DNA of 64,000 nucleotides from Fen-1364 sp049515135 (GCA_049515135.1 JBEKUJ010000002.1:62001-126000), one strand, 5' to 3'; positions 42,760-52,099 are shown, numbered from the stretch's first letter. The notes: generated from the sequence alone by a model not told the origin. Numbers and translations: made by a program.

Positions 42760-44058
42760 ATGAAGAGTTGGGTCGTTCTCTGCCTGCTCATGGTCCCACT
42801 TCTCGCGTCTGCTGACAGCTTCTGGGAAGGAAATGCGGCTCTCCAGCGGGGGGACGCGGCCTTCGAGAACGGTCTGTACGCTGCGTCAAACTCATTTGCG
42901 CCGGACACGCAGCTCATGGTCCGGAACCTGGAAAACGGCAAGAGCGCCATTGTCACGGTGAGTCAGCGCACGGACGGCCAGTCGGACATCCTGATCCTGC
43001 TCTCACCCAAGGCCGCCGACGCTTTGGGAATCCAACCTGGCAGCATCGTGCGCGTGCGCATCACGGAAGAACAGAAGGCTGCGTCCGCGGGGGCGGCCTC
43101 ATCGCAAGAGGGCACATACAACCCTGATTCGGACGTGAACCCGGGAGCGGCTTACGCCGGAACCTCGGGCGATGCTGGAACCGCGGCGCAGCAGCAGCCA
43201 CCCGCGGCCGGGCAGGAATCCACACCGCAGGGGCAGCAGCCAACGGCGGCGGATCAAAGTACGCCGTCCGCGGAGGACGCGCAGATCCTCGCCGAAGCAG
43301 CCGCCCGAAACCCGCAGAAGCAGCTTTTCCTTCCCCCCAGGGAAGACCAGAAGTTCGCCTACAAACCGGCCTCGCCGGAGCAGACCGCGCAGGCCCAGGA
43401 GCCGGCGGCTGCACCCGGTGAAACGCCTACCGTGACCGGAGAGACCGCCGCCCCTTCGCAGAAGCCGTCCGAGGTTCCCCTGCCAGAGGCTCAGCCGGAG
43501 CCGCAGGCCACGCCCCAGGAGGCAGGCCCGTCGGCGCCCCAGCCGGGCCAGCCGGAGGCAAGCGCCCAGCTTGCCCTGCCGGAGACCGGCCCCCAGGAGG
43601 CGAAGCCGGCAGAAACCAGCGGGACGCCACCGGCGCAGGCCTCTGGCGGTGAAGAGTTGGCGCTCCAGCCCCCCGAGACTCCGCCGGAGCAGGCAACCGC
43701 CGGCACGCCGCCGGTGACCAGCACTCCGGAACAGCCGGCAAGCACACCGGTGGTGAAGGCGCCGCCAGAGACGCAGCCAGGACAGGTGCAGGTTGTAGCA
43801 TCGTTGCCCAAGCTGTCCGGCAAGAAAAAGACGGCCACGTTCTACGTCCAGCTGGGCGCGTACTCAACCCAGGAGGTTGCCCAGGGGCTGGCGGTGCGCC
43901 TGATGCAGACATACCCCGTGGTCGTCCTGGCGCCTTCCTCGGGCGACAAGCAGATGTACAAAGTCCTGGTGGGCCCGCTGAACAAAGCGGAGAGCGGAAC
44001 GCTTCTTCCGTTGTTCAAGTTCCGCGGCTTCCGGGATGCCTTTGTCCGCCGGGAGTAG
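42760..44058 (+). CDS. Envelope protein with double-psi barrel and SPOR domain
   Basis: 432 residues from the ATG at 42760, chosen because GGAG lies 10 bases upstream and a signal peptide (KSWVVLCLLMVPLLASA) follows at once; an ATG at 42751 is possible. Residues ~20-100 look like an RlpA-type barrel (RGDAAFENGLYAASNSFAPDT, TVMVR-like, then LSPKAADALGIQPGSIVRVRI). Residues ~105-350 are a long Pro/Ala/Glu/Gln linker. The last ~75 form a SPOR domain (TFYVQLGAYSTQEVAQGLA), which binds denuded peptidoglycan at septa. Confidence 0.85.
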   Translation: MKSWVVLCLLMVPLLASADSFWEGNAALQRGDAAFENGLYAASNSFAPDTQLMVRNLENGKSAIVTVSQRTDGQSDILILLSPKAADALGIQPGSIVRVRITEEQKAASAGAASSQEGTYNPDSDVNPGAAYAGTSGDAGTAAQQQPPAAGQESTPQGQQPTAADQSTPSAEDAQILAEAAARNPQKQLFLPPREDQKFAYKPASPEQTAQAQEPAAAPGETPTVTGETAAPSQKPSEVPLPEAQPEPQATPQEAGPSAPQPGQPEASAQLALPETGPQEAKPAETSGTPPAQASGGEELALQPPETPPEQATAGTPPVTSTPEQPASTPVVKAPPETQPGQVQVVASLPKLSGKKKTATFYVQLGAYSTQEVAQGLAVRLMQTYPVVVLAPSSGDKQMYKVLVGPLNKAESGTLLPLFKFRGFRDAFVRRE

Positions 44059-44067
44059 AACCGGATC

Positions 44068-46116
44068 ATGACCCGACGGGACGCGGAGAAGAGGGCCGGG
44101 GAGCTTGTCCGCCTCCTGCAGCAGTACCAGCGGGCTTACTACGTGGAATCCCGGCCGCTCGTGTCGGACAGGGAGTATGACGCCCTGTACGACCAGCTCC
44201 TCGCAATAGAGAAAGAGTACCCTGAGCTGGCCAGGCCGGACTCCCCTACACGGAGGGTCGGGTCTGATCTCAATCAGGACCTCCCTGAAGTGGCCCATAC
44301 CATCCCCGTGCTCAGCCTGGACAAGGCGTACACCGCGGCTGACCTGGCAGAGTGGATCGGGAAAACAGGGCGCAACGCGGGGAGGGACCTCTCCTACATC
44401 TGCGAAGAGAAGATCGACGGCGCCTCCATCGTTCTGTACTACCAGGATGGGCTCCTTGCCAGGGCAGTCACGCGCGGGAACGGGCTGGTGGGCAACGATG
44501 TCACGGGAAACGTGAAGACCATCCGGACCGTGCCCTTGCGCCTGTCAAAGCCGGTCACTGTGGCCGTGCGCGGGGAGATATTTCTCCCCAAGAGCCTCTT
44601 CTCAACCATCAACGCCAGAATGGAAGAACCGTATGCCAACCCTCGTAACCTCGCTTCCGGCACCCTGAGAAGGGTCAAGAGCCGGGAGGTGGCCGAGGTC
44701 CCGCTTTCGATCTTTGTCTATGAGGGTTTCTTCGATCCGCCCCTTGCAACGCACCGCCAGACTCTGGAGCTCCTGGAGGAGCTGGGATTCCGGCTCAATC
44801 AGAGGGTCGGCTATTTCTCGGACGGTCCCGATGCCGGGGATGTGCGGCACCGTCATCCGCAGTGGCACATCGGCGGCCTGGCGGAAGTGGCCGGATTCCT
44901 TGAGGCCGAGAAACAGGGACGGGAAACGCTGGATTACGAGATCGACGGTGTGGTGGCCAAGGTCAATGAGATCCCGGCGCGCGACGCGCTCGGCTACACG
45001 GGACATCACCCGCGCTGGGCCATCGCATTCAAGTTCGAGTCCCCGGAAGGGGCCACCACGGTGAAGGCAATAGAGGTGCAGACGGGGAGGACGGGGAGGA
45101 TCACGCCGGTGGCACGCGTGGAGCCGGTCCGAATCGGCGGAGCCACCATCTCCAATGTGACGCTCCACAACCAGGAGTACATCGACATGCTGGAGCTGGC
45201 CGTGGGGGACAGGGTTGCCGTTTCACGGCGCGGAGACGTCATCCCCGCGGTCGAGCGGGTCCTCGAGAAAAACGAGAACGGGGCGACGACATGGAAGCTG
45301 CCCGTCTCCTGCCCCTCGTGCAAATCCCGGCTGGTCAAGCAGGGCGCGCACCATTTCTGCGTGAACCCATCCTGTCCGGACCAGGTCAGGGGCAGACTGA
45401 ACTTCTTCGTGGGCAGGGGCCAGATGGACATTGAAGGCCTCGGGCCTGAGACAATCGATGTCCTCATGAAAAATGACCTGGTCCACGACATCGACGACAT
45501 CTACTACTTCGACGCGGCGCGGCTCCTCGAGCTGCCCGGGTTCGGTGAAAAGAAAGTGGCCGCCATCCGCGACGGGATCCAGAAGAGCAAGAAGCTTCCT
45601 TTTCATGTCGTTTTTCCCTCCCTGGGGATCCCGGAGATAGGACAGAAGGTCACTGAGCTCCTCATCGGGGCCGGATACGCGGATATAGATTCGCTGCTGA
45701 AGCTCGCTGAGGCAGGCGATCCAGCGCCGCTTCTCGAAATCCACGGGATCGGCGAGCGCACCGCGGAGGTGCTTCACTCGGAGCTTCGCAGGCCCGAGGT
45801 GCGAAAGCGCATACAACGCCTGCGGGCCGCCGGGCTGAGCTTTGTTGAGAAGACAACGAAAGTCCCGTCGGACGTCCCGAAGACTTTCGCCGGCCAGACG
45901 TGGTGCGTCACGGGAAGCTTCCAGCGCTTCAAGCCGCGCGAGGCGGCGATGGAAGAAGTCAAGAAACGCGGCGGACGGGTTACCGACAGCGTCACGTCAA
46001 AAACGACGCACCTGCTGGCAGGCGAAAGCTCTGGAAGCAAGCTGGAACAGGCAAAAAAGCGCGGAATCACGATCATATCCGAGGACGAGTTCGTTCAGCT
46101 CCTGAAGAAGTCTTGA
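44068..46116 (+). CDS. ligA: NAD-dependent DNA ligase
   Basis: 682 residues. The adenylated lysine is K115 in CEEKIDGAS. The OB fold, a four-cysteine zinc finger (CPSCKSRL ... CVNPSC), helix-hairpin-helix repeats (ELPGFGEKKVAAI) and a C-terminal BRCT domain (FAGQTWCVTGSFQ ... TSKTTHLLAGESSGSK) are in normal order. It seals Okazaki fragments and repair nicks. It starts 9 bases after the SPOR gene. Confidence 0.98.
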   Translation: MTRRDAEKRAGELVRLLQQYQRAYYVESRPLVSDREYDALYDQLLAIEKEYPELARPDSPTRRVGSDLNQDLPEVAHTIPVLSLDKAYTAADLAEWIGKTGRNAGRDLSYICEEKIDGASIVLYYQDGLLARAVTRGNGLVGNDVTGNVKTIRTVPLRLSKPVTVAVRGEIFLPKSLFSTINARMEEPYANPRNLASGTLRRVKSREVAEVPLSIFVYEGFFDPPLATHRQTLELLEELGFRLNQRVGYFSDGPDAGDVRHRHPQWHIGGLAEVAGFLEAEKQGRETLDYEIDGVVAKVNEIPARDALGYTGHHPRWAIAFKFESPEGATTVKAIEVQTGRTGRITPVARVEPVRIGGATISNVTLHNQEYIDMLELAVGDRVAVSRRGDVIPAVERVLEKNENGATTWKLPVSCPSCKSRLVKQGAHHFCVNPSCPDQVRGRLNFFVGRGQMDIEGLGPETIDVLMKNDLVHDIDDIYYFDAARLLELPGFGEKKVAAIRDGIQKSKKLPFHVVFPSLGIPEIGQKVTELLIGAGYADIDSLLKLAEAGDPAPLLEIHGIGERTAEVLHSELRRPEVRKRIQRLRAAGLSFVEKTTKVPSDVPKTFAGQTWCVTGSFQRFKPREAAMEEVKKRGGRVTDSVTSKTTHLLAGESSGSKLEQAKKRGITIISEDEFVQLLKKS

Positions 46117-46171
46117 CTTCCTCCCCCGACGGTCATAGAGTACCCCAGAAGTTCAAGCCAAGGAGGTACTT

Positions 46172-47287
46172 ATGAAGCGTTTCATAGTGCTTGTTGCGCT
46201 GCTCCTGGTCGCCGTCATGGCGATAAGCGCGCAACCCAAGTTTAAAATCGGGCTCGTATTCGACCTCGCAGGCCGCGGGGACAACTCGTTCAACGACTCG
46301 GCGTATCGAGGCCTGGTGGCCCTTGCCAAGGCGGAAAAGGGATACATCGACGGAGACCCGGCGAACGTCAATTTCGGTCAGGAAATCCAGATCAAGTACA
46401 TCGAGCCCAAGGCAGGAGGACAGGACCGTGAGATCCTGATGAGGGCCCTTGCGCAGGACGGCTACCAGTACATCATCGGGATAGGATTCCTGTTCACGGA
46501 TGCCATCACCAAAGTGGCGGCCGACTTCCCCGACCTGCACTTCGGCCTGGTTGACGGATTCGTTCCCGACCTCACCGCGTCAAGCAATATCACCTGCCTC
46601 ACCTCCAAGGAGCAGGAGGGATCCTTCCTCGTCGGCGCCATCGCGGGCCTCATGAACAAGGGAAAGCCGATCGGCTTCCTGGGCGGAATGGACATCCCGC
46701 TCATCCACAAGTTCGAGGCAGGGTTCAAAGCCGGCGCGATGTATGTGAATCCCAAGCTGAGGGCGGACGGCATGATCCTGTCCCAGTACATCGGCAAGGA
46801 CCCCACGGCCTTCAATGACCCCACAGGCGGCTACAACATCGCTTCCAGCTTCTACAAGCAAGGCGCGTCCATCGTCTACCACGCTGCTGGTGGATCGGGT
46901 GACGGTCTGTTCAAGGCGGCCCAGGAGAGCAAGAAGTGGTCCATCGGAGTCGACTCGGACCAGGGCCTCATCTACGCGTCCGCGAAGGAAGCTGCAACAA
47001 AGGCCCGAGCCAAATGGATCCTCACCTCTATGATAAAGAGGGTGGACAACGCGGTGCTCCAGAGCGCTGAAGACTTCATCAACAACGGCGGCAAGCTGGA
47101 TGGAGGCTATCGCTCCTTCGGCCTGAAGGAAGACGGTGTCGGCTACGCGGTGAACAACTTCAACAAGGCGGAGCTGGCCCCTGTTCTGAAGAAGGTTGAA
47201 GCCCTGAAGAAAGACATCATCGACGGCAAGATCCAGGTGCCCGATTCAGATGATGCGTTCAATACCTGGAAAAGCTCCCTGATGTAG
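46172..47287 (+). CDS. BMP family ABC transporter substrate-binding protein
   Basis: 371 residues with a cleavable signal peptide (KRFIVLVALLLVAVMAISA) and an AAGGAGGT site. There is no lipobox cysteine, unlike spirochaetal PnrA/BmpA lipoproteins, so the protein is probably a soluble periplasmic one or is anchored in another way. BMP signatures are IGLVFDLAGRGDNSFNDSAYRG and IGVDSDQG. It heads a four-gene operon and probably binds purine nucleosides. Confidence 0.92.
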   Translation: MKRFIVLVALLLVAVMAISAQPKFKIGLVFDLAGRGDNSFNDSAYRGLVALAKAEKGYIDGDPANVNFGQEIQIKYIEPKAGGQDREILMRALAQDGYQYIIGIGFLFTDAITKVAADFPDLHFGLVDGFVPDLTASSNITCLTSKEQEGSFLVGAIAGLMNKGKPIGFLGGMDIPLIHKFEAGFKAGAMYVNPKLRADGMILSQYIGKDPTAFNDPTGGYNIASSFYKQGASIVYHAAGGSGDGLFKAAQESKKWSIGVDSDQGLIYASAKEAATKARAKWILTSMIKRVDNAVLQSAEDFINNGGKLDGGYRSFGLKEDGVGYAVNNFNKAELAPVLKKVEALKKDIIDGKIQVPDSDDAFNTWKSSLM

Positions 47288-47303
47288 TACCAGTCCCATC
47301 GAG

Positions 47304-47336
47304 AGCGGGAGCGGCAGTCTGCTCCCGCTTTTTTTT
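47304..47336 (+). terminator. Hairpin with T run between binding-protein and ATPase genes
   Basis: AGCGGGAGC / GCTCCCGCT, a perfect 9-bp stem with an 8-base loop, then eight T. This is a textbook intrinsic terminator. Because the same operon continues 22 bases later, it most likely acts as a partial terminator that keeps the binding protein in excess over the membrane components. Confidence 0.85.
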
Positions 47337-47357
47337 ACTCACCCGTGAGGAGGCGGT

Positions 47358-48884
47358 ATGTCCGAGGCCCTGCTTGAGATGCGGGAGATCACCAAGACCT
47401 TCCCCGGTGTGACTGCGAACGACCACGTCTCTCTCGACCTGCGTGCAGGGGAAATTCACGCGCTGGTCGGAGAAAACGGCGCTGGAAAAACCACCCTCAT
47501 GAAGATCCTCTATGGCCTGCACAGGCCTGACTCGGGCTGGATCGCAGTCCGAGGCGCGCGCGTGGCCATCCGCGGCCCCCGGGACGCAATCCGCCGCGGG
47601 ATCGGCATGGTGCACCAGCATTTCATGCTCTTTCCGCCGTTCACAGTGCTGGAGAACATAATCCTTGGAGAGGAATCCCATACCGCCGGAGTGCTGGCAA
47701 CGGCGCGCCAGAGCAGGCAGATCTCGACCCTGATGGAAGAGAACAAACTCGTGGTGGACCTTGCCGCCCATGTGGAGGACCTGTCTGTGGGCATCCAGCA
47801 GCGGGTGGAGATCCTCAAGATCCTCTTCCGGGGCGCGACAATCCTCGTATTCGACGAGCCCACAGCCGTGCTCACCCCCCAGGAGGTCGTCGAGCTTTTC
47901 AGGACATTCCGCGCCATGAAGGCGCAGGGGCGCGGGATCATCTTCATATCGCACAAACTGGACGAAGTCCTGGAAATCGCGGACAGAATCACCGTGATCC
48001 GCCAGGGCAAAGTCGTGGAGACAATGGACAGGCCGGGGGCCACCAAGCCTCGGATCGCAAGCCTCATGGTGGGCAAGCCCGTCCTCCTTGAGGTGGAGCG
48101 GCCACCGGCCAGCTTCGGAGCAGTCGTTCTGGAGGTGAAAGACCTCACAGTCAGAAGCCCTCGCGGGTATGACGCGGTGAGCGGACTCTCCCTCAGCGTG
48201 CGTGCGGGGGAGATCTACGGAATTGCCGGTGTGGAGGGCAACGGACAATCGGAGCTGGTCCGCGCCATCGCGGAAAGCGCCGATGTGACCTCCGGGGAGA
48301 TTCTCCTGGAAGGGAAAAGCATTCTTTCGCGGAACGTTCGGGAGAGACGCGAAGGCGGAATTGCCCATATCCCGGAAGACAGGCAGAAATACGGGCTGCT
48401 GCTTCCCTTCTCCATCGCTCAGAACCTGACACTCGGAATGCACCACAAGCCGCCTTTTTCAACACGGCTTTCCACTATCAATCGGCGCGCCATCCGCCAG
48501 TCGGCGCGTGAGATAATCAGGAAGTTCGATATCCGCACTCCTTCTGAGGACACCCCGGCAAACGCTCTGTCCGGCGGGAACCAGCAGAAGGCGGTCGTGG
48601 CACGAGAAATGAGCGCCAACCCGAAGCTCCTTGTCGCCTCCCAGCCAACGCGCGGCGTGGACATAGGGGCCACGGAGTTCATCCATCGGCAGCTTGTGAA
48701 TGCCCGGTCCCAGGGAAAAGCCGTGCTCCTGGTTTCGGCGGACCTCGACGAGCTGCTCGCCCTCTCCGACCGCATCGGGATCATCTTCAAGGGCAGGATC
48801 ATTAAAGAGATAGCCCATGATGATGCAGTCAAGGAAGAAGTGGGCCTTTACATGACGGGGGAGAAAGCCAATGGCGCAGCATAA
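47358..48884 (+). CDS. Nucleoside-type ABC transporter ATPase with two nucleotide-binding domains
   Basis: 508 residues with two ATPase domains, as in RbsA/NupA. The first has Walker A GENGAGKTTLMK and the signature LSVGIQQRVEILK (non-canonical), and the second has GVEGNGQSELVRA in place of Walker A and a good signature LSGGNQQKAVVARE. The degenerate second Walker A is the usual pattern in this class. It energises the two permeases downstream; the stop overlaps the next start by 14 bases. Confidence 0.94.
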   Translation: MSEALLEMREITKTFPGVTANDHVSLDLRAGEIHALVGENGAGKTTLMKILYGLHRPDSGWIAVRGARVAIRGPRDAIRRGIGMVHQHFMLFPPFTVLENIILGEESHTAGVLATARQSRQISTLMEENKLVVDLAAHVEDLSVGIQQRVEILKILFRGATILVFDEPTAVLTPQEVVELFRTFRAMKAQGRGIIFISHKLDEVLEIADRITVIRQGKVVETMDRPGATKPRIASLMVGKPVLLEVERPPASFGAVVLEVKDLTVRSPRGYDAVSGLSLSVRAGEIYGIAGVEGNGQSELVRAIAESADVTSGEILLEGKSILSRNVRERREGGIAHIPEDRQKYGLLLPFSIAQNLTLGMHHKPPFSTRLSTINRRAIRQSAREIIRKFDIRTPSEDTPANALSGGNQQKAVVAREMSANPKLLVASQPTRGVDIGATEFIHRQLVNARSQGKAVLLVSADLDELLALSDRIGIIFKGRIIKEIAHDDAVKEEVGLYMTGEKANGAA

Positions 48885-49974
48885 GCGACGCTTCGGGGTG
48901 TATGCGCTGGAGCAAAGCGCGCCGTTCATCGGCTTTGTCGCCTCCATGGCGGTCCTCACCCTCATCATCATGGGCCTCGGTGAGAACCCGGGCAAGGCGT
49001 TTCAAGGCATCTACAAGTTCGCCTTGAGCGATGCTGCAAAGCTTGCGGCTGTTCTTTCCATCTCCATCCCCTACTATCTCTCGGGGCTCTCCATCGTCAT
49101 CGCTTTCCGGGCCGGAGTATTCAACATTGGAAACGAGGGCCAGTATTTCATCGGGGGCATGGTCGGTGCAATCGCAGGCACATACTTCCACCTGCCACCG
49201 GTCCTTCACATCCCCGTGGTCATCATCTTCTCCATGCTCGGGGGCGCCCTATGGGCCTTTGTCCCCGCGGTGCTCAAGGCAGCGCGGGGCATTCATGAGG
49301 TCATCACGACGATCATGTTCAACAACATCGCGCTGGCGCTGGTGAACTACCTCGTCAACGGACCGCTCTCCGGGCTCCAGAAGGGCACAAGCCTGGAACC
49401 GCAGATGAAGAAGCTCCTGCCCTCCGCGATATTCGGCAAGCTCAACGGGTTCTTCAGGTCCATCGGTTGGAACGTGCCGAACTACGTGTACCTCGATTAC
49501 AGCCTCATCGTCGCTATTGTCATGGGAGTTGCGGTCTGGTTCCTCCTTTTTCGCACGCGCCAGGGCTTCGAGATCAGGGCAGTCGGCACGTCGCAGGACG
49601 TGTCGCGCTACGCAGGCATCCCGGTGAACAGGGTGCAAATCGGCGCTTTCATGCTTTCCGGGGCTATCGCAGGTCTCATCGGCCTGCAGGAGATCTTCGC
49701 GATACGCGGGTTCTACACGTACAACCTGGCGTCCGGCCTGGGGTTCGACGGGATCGCTATCTCGCTGATCGCAAAAAACTCTCCTATCGGGATCGTCTTC
49801 TCGTCAGCCCTCTTCGCTTTCCTGAAGCAGGCCGGCTACGGCCTTCAGCTCTTCAGCAAGGTCCCCAACTCGGTGACGTACGCCATCCAGGGGATCATGA
49901 TTCTATTCATCGTCGCGATCAATGAAATCCTGGTCCGGGCGGCGCGCAGCCTTCGCAAGAAGGAGGTGGGCTGA
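48871..49974 (+). CDS. Nucleoside-type ABC transporter permease 1
   Basis: 367 residues of the BPD_transp_2 family (YufP/NupB type). It has about eight to ten membrane segments and the conserved GAIAGLIGLQEIFA, GFDGIAISLIAKNSPIGI stretch in the C-terminal half. Its start is inside the ATPase gene and its stop overlaps the next ATG (TGATG), so the membrane part is made as a coupled set. Confidence 0.92.
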   Translation: MAQHKRRFGVYALEQSAPFIGFVASMAVLTLIIMGLGENPGKAFQGIYKFALSDAAKLAAVLSISIPYYLSGLSIVIAFRAGVFNIGNEGQYFIGGMVGAIAGTYFHLPPVLHIPVVIIFSMLGGALWAFVPAVLKAARGIHEVITTIMFNNIALALVNYLVNGPLSGLQKGTSLEPQMKKLLPSAIFGKLNGFFRSIGWNVPNYVYLDYSLIVAIVMGVAVWFLLFRTRQGFEIRAVGTSQDVSRYAGIPVNRVQIGAFMLSGAIAGLIGLQEIFAIRGFYTYNLASGLGFDGIAISLIAKNSPIGIVFSSALFAFLKQAGYGLQLFSKVPNSVTYAIQGIMILFIVAINEILVRAARSLRKKEVG

Positions 49975-50849
49975 TGGACTTCTCATTCATCGGTTTCTTC
50001 CTGATGAAGGGCCTGGAGATCTCATCCCCCATCGCTTTTTCCGCCATGGGCGGCGTATTCTCGGAGCGCGGCGGGGTGGTCAACATAGCGCTGGAAGGGA
50101 TCATGACTGTGACGGCCCTCACCCTTGTCTGGGGCGCAATCACGTTCCAAAGCATCTGGATGGGATTGCTCATAGCCGTCATCACGGGGATGCTCATGGG
50201 GCTGATCCATGCCGTTGTCACCGTGACATTCAAGGTGGACCACGTCGTTTCGGGTGTTGCAATCAACGTATTTGCCGTCGGCCTCTCACGGTTCCTCTGC
50301 CAGAGCTTCTTCGGCGCGGAGACGCAGTCGAAAATCAACCCGTTCCTCTTCCCCAAGCTCCTGGGGATCAACTCCCTGGCATTCTGGCTCATCCCCGCGG
50401 CGGTGCTGGGATGGTTCATCCTGTACCGCACCGTGTTCGGCCTCCGGCTGCGCAGCGTTGGGGAGAACCCGGAGGCCGCCGACACTCTCGGTGTCAATGT
50501 CACGCTGCTGCGTTACGCAGGGGTGCTCATCAGCGGCGCCTTGTGCGGCGTGGCATCAGCCACGCTCTTTGCGGACAAGTGGATCACCGGCATGGTGGCA
50601 GGCAGGGGATTCATAGCGCTGGCCGCCGTCATCTTCGGGCGCTGGGACCCGGTGGGCGCCGTGCTGGCGTCATTGCTGTTCGGGTACGCGGACACGGTGA
50701 GGATAGTATTCGCGTCCAAGATCCCCATCCCGGACCAGTTCATCCAGATGTTCCCCTACATCCTGGCGGTCGTCGTGCTGGCGGGAATTGTCGGTAAGTC
50801 CAGAGCTCCTGCCTGGGACGGCCGCAATTATGAAAAAGGGGAAGACTAA
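49974..50849 (+). CDS. Nucleoside-type ABC transporter permease 2
   Basis: 291 residues of the same superfamily (YufQ/NupC type). Motifs are NIALEGIMTVTAL, DHVVSGVAINVFAVGLSRFL and ALAAVIFGRWDPVGAVLASLLFGYADTV. It completes a heterodimeric permease pair with the preceding gene. After its stop at 50849 there is a 503-base spacer. Confidence 0.93.
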   Translation: MDFSFIGFFLMKGLEISSPIAFSAMGGVFSERGGVVNIALEGIMTVTALTLVWGAITFQSIWMGLLIAVITGMLMGLIHAVVTVTFKVDHVVSGVAINVFAVGLSRFLCQSFFGAETQSKINPFLFPKLLGINSLAFWLIPAAVLGWFILYRTVFGLRLRSVGENPEAADTLGVNVTLLRYAGVLISGALCGVASATLFADKWITGMVAGRGFIALAAVIFGRWDPVGAVLASLLFGYADTVRIVFASKIPIPDQFIQMFPYILAVVVLAGIVGKSRAPAWDGRNYEKGED

Positions 50850-51352
50850 TGGTCCCGGCGGCCGACAGGCAGCTCCAGCCATTAGAACGGGTACTCCCGT
50901 AGCGGCGGCTATTTCCCCGAAGCGATGCTTCGTTGTCCACAAATCGCGAGATCGGCCACGGGCAGGCCACGCGGTAGACGTGAACATGCGAGCGGGTAAC
51001 CCACCCTCACACGCGCCTCCTCATCAGGATGGTCTCCGAGGCGCCACCGCGGCAGTCAGGCGCCCTTCTCTTCGCAGTACCTCACTCAGATCACGGCGTC
51101 AGGAGCAATCAGGTTGCATTCACACCGGCCCGCTGCTCCGCGTTTGTCGAGCTCAGTCCCCATTGCGCCGTCGAGAAGCATGAGGTCCCTCGACCGAAGA
51201 CGCTCTTGCAGTTTCAACCATTCACCCCCGCAGAATGAGCATCCCCGGATCTCGGCTGCCAGTCAACGGCGTCGCCCAGCGCAGGTCCCGCGCTTGATCA
51301 TCTGCCACTTTTCTCCTATCCTCCCGACACTTCGTGATGCAGGAGGTGGAGC
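50850..51352. other. 503-base spacer between the nucleoside transporter and bioY
   Basis: No gene is recognised. Open frames here are short and lack ribosome-binding sites or familiar motifs. A hairpin ACGGGTACTCCCGT lies near 50900, followed by GTAGCGGCGG, which recalls loosely the dispersed repeat. CACGCGGTAGACGTG occurs near 50970. A bioY ribosome-binding site (AGGAGGTGGAGC) closes the stretch. Confidence 0.4.
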
Positions 51353-51949
51353 ATGTCTTCTCCCGTTCTCGCCGAGGTCTTGAGGCCGTCTGGACGGTTG
51401 CCTGCCCGGGTCTACGACGCATCTCTCATCGGGGGTTTTTCGCTTCTCATAGCGCTCGCGGCCCAGGTTTCGATCCCCCTGCCCTTCACGCCTGTGCCTG
51501 TTACACTCCAGACATTTGCCGTGGTCCTCACGGGCGCCCTTCTAGGCAGCCGCCGCGGCGCAGCCGCCATTCTCCTCTATCTGGCGGAAGGTCTTGCCGG
51601 TCTTCCCGTCTTCTCCCTTGGAAGGGCCGGCTTTGCCCACCTCCTGGGCCCGACGGGCGGCTACCTTGTCGGCTTTGTGGCGGCTGTCTGGCTTGTCGGT
51701 CTGCTCGTTGAACGGAGGCTGGCTGCCACATTCCTGGGGGCCCTCTTCGTCCTGATCGCCGGCCATCTGGTCCCGTACGTCACCGGCGTTGCATGGCTGG
51801 CCGCCTCACTGGGAGTGTCACGCGCCGTTACCCTGGGATTCGTTCCCTTCCTGGCAGGGGACGCTTTGAAGGTTGCAGCATCAGTTGGCGTGCTGGCCGG
51901 CGCGAATATGCTGGGCAGTAAGGCAACCGAGCGAAAACGCATTTTCTAA
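51353..51949 (+). CDS. bioY: Biotin transporter substrate-binding (S) component BioY
   Basis: 198 residues with six hydrophobic segments. BioY signatures are IPLPFTPVPVTLQTFAVVLTGA and GLPVFSLGRAGFAHLLGPTGGYLVGF. BioY captures biotin in the membrane and can work with ECF energising modules; no such module (BioM/BioN) is nearby, so it must use a shared one or act alone. A good AGGAGG site precedes the ATG. Confidence 0.94.
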   Translation: MSSPVLAEVLRPSGRLPARVYDASLIGGFSLLIALAAQVSIPLPFTPVPVTLQTFAVVLTGALLGSRRGAAAILLYLAEGLAGLPVFSLGRAGFAHLLGPTGGYLVGFVAAVWLVGLLVERRLAATFLGALFVLIAGHLVPYVTGVAWLAASLGVSRAVTLGFVPFLAGDALKVAASVGVLAGANMLGSKATERKRIF

Positions 51950-51955
51950 TCTCCC

Positions 51956-52099
51956 GTGCGATCTCATTTCCGCAAGGAAAATGCACTGGCAAAGACCGAG
52001 CAGGGCATTGCGACCCTGGTGGCCAGAGGGAGGACGATCTCTGGGATTGCGGATTTGAACCGAGAGCATATAATCGACTGGGAAAAGAAACGTTTATGA
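51956..52099 (+). other. Possible small ORF or coding remnant after bioY
   Basis: After the bioY TAA the same reading frame stays open for 49 more codons, from a GTG at 51956, and ends in a TGA that overlaps the next ATG as ATGA. The translation (TEQGIATLVARGRTISGI, then ADLNREHIIDWEKKRL) looks protein-like but matches no family I know. No ribosome-binding site is seen. It could be a small gene coupled to the next one, or the end of a gene whose front was lost. Confidence 0.3.
52069..52074 (+). promoter_or_regulatory. Possible -10 box for the MBL-hemerythrin gene
   Basis: A perfect TATAAT lies 21 bases before the ATG at 52096, with TTGCGG at 52047-52052 as a weak -35 and a 16-base spacer. 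If used, the gene is transcribed separately from bioY. Confidence 0.4.

Noticed and set aside
43070..43800. Tandem DNA repeat in the SPOR-protein gene
   Set aside because: The Pro/Ala/Glu/Gln linker is compositionally biased but no exact repeat unit could be made out.
50670..50987. Minus-strand open frame at the end of permease 2
   Set aside because: It overlaps a conserved permease, has no ribosome-binding site and no recognisable motif.
52040..52075. A tRNA-like T-loop (GGATTTGAACC) before the three-domain gene
   Set aside because: The flanking bases do not form a T stem, anticodon arm or acceptor stem.
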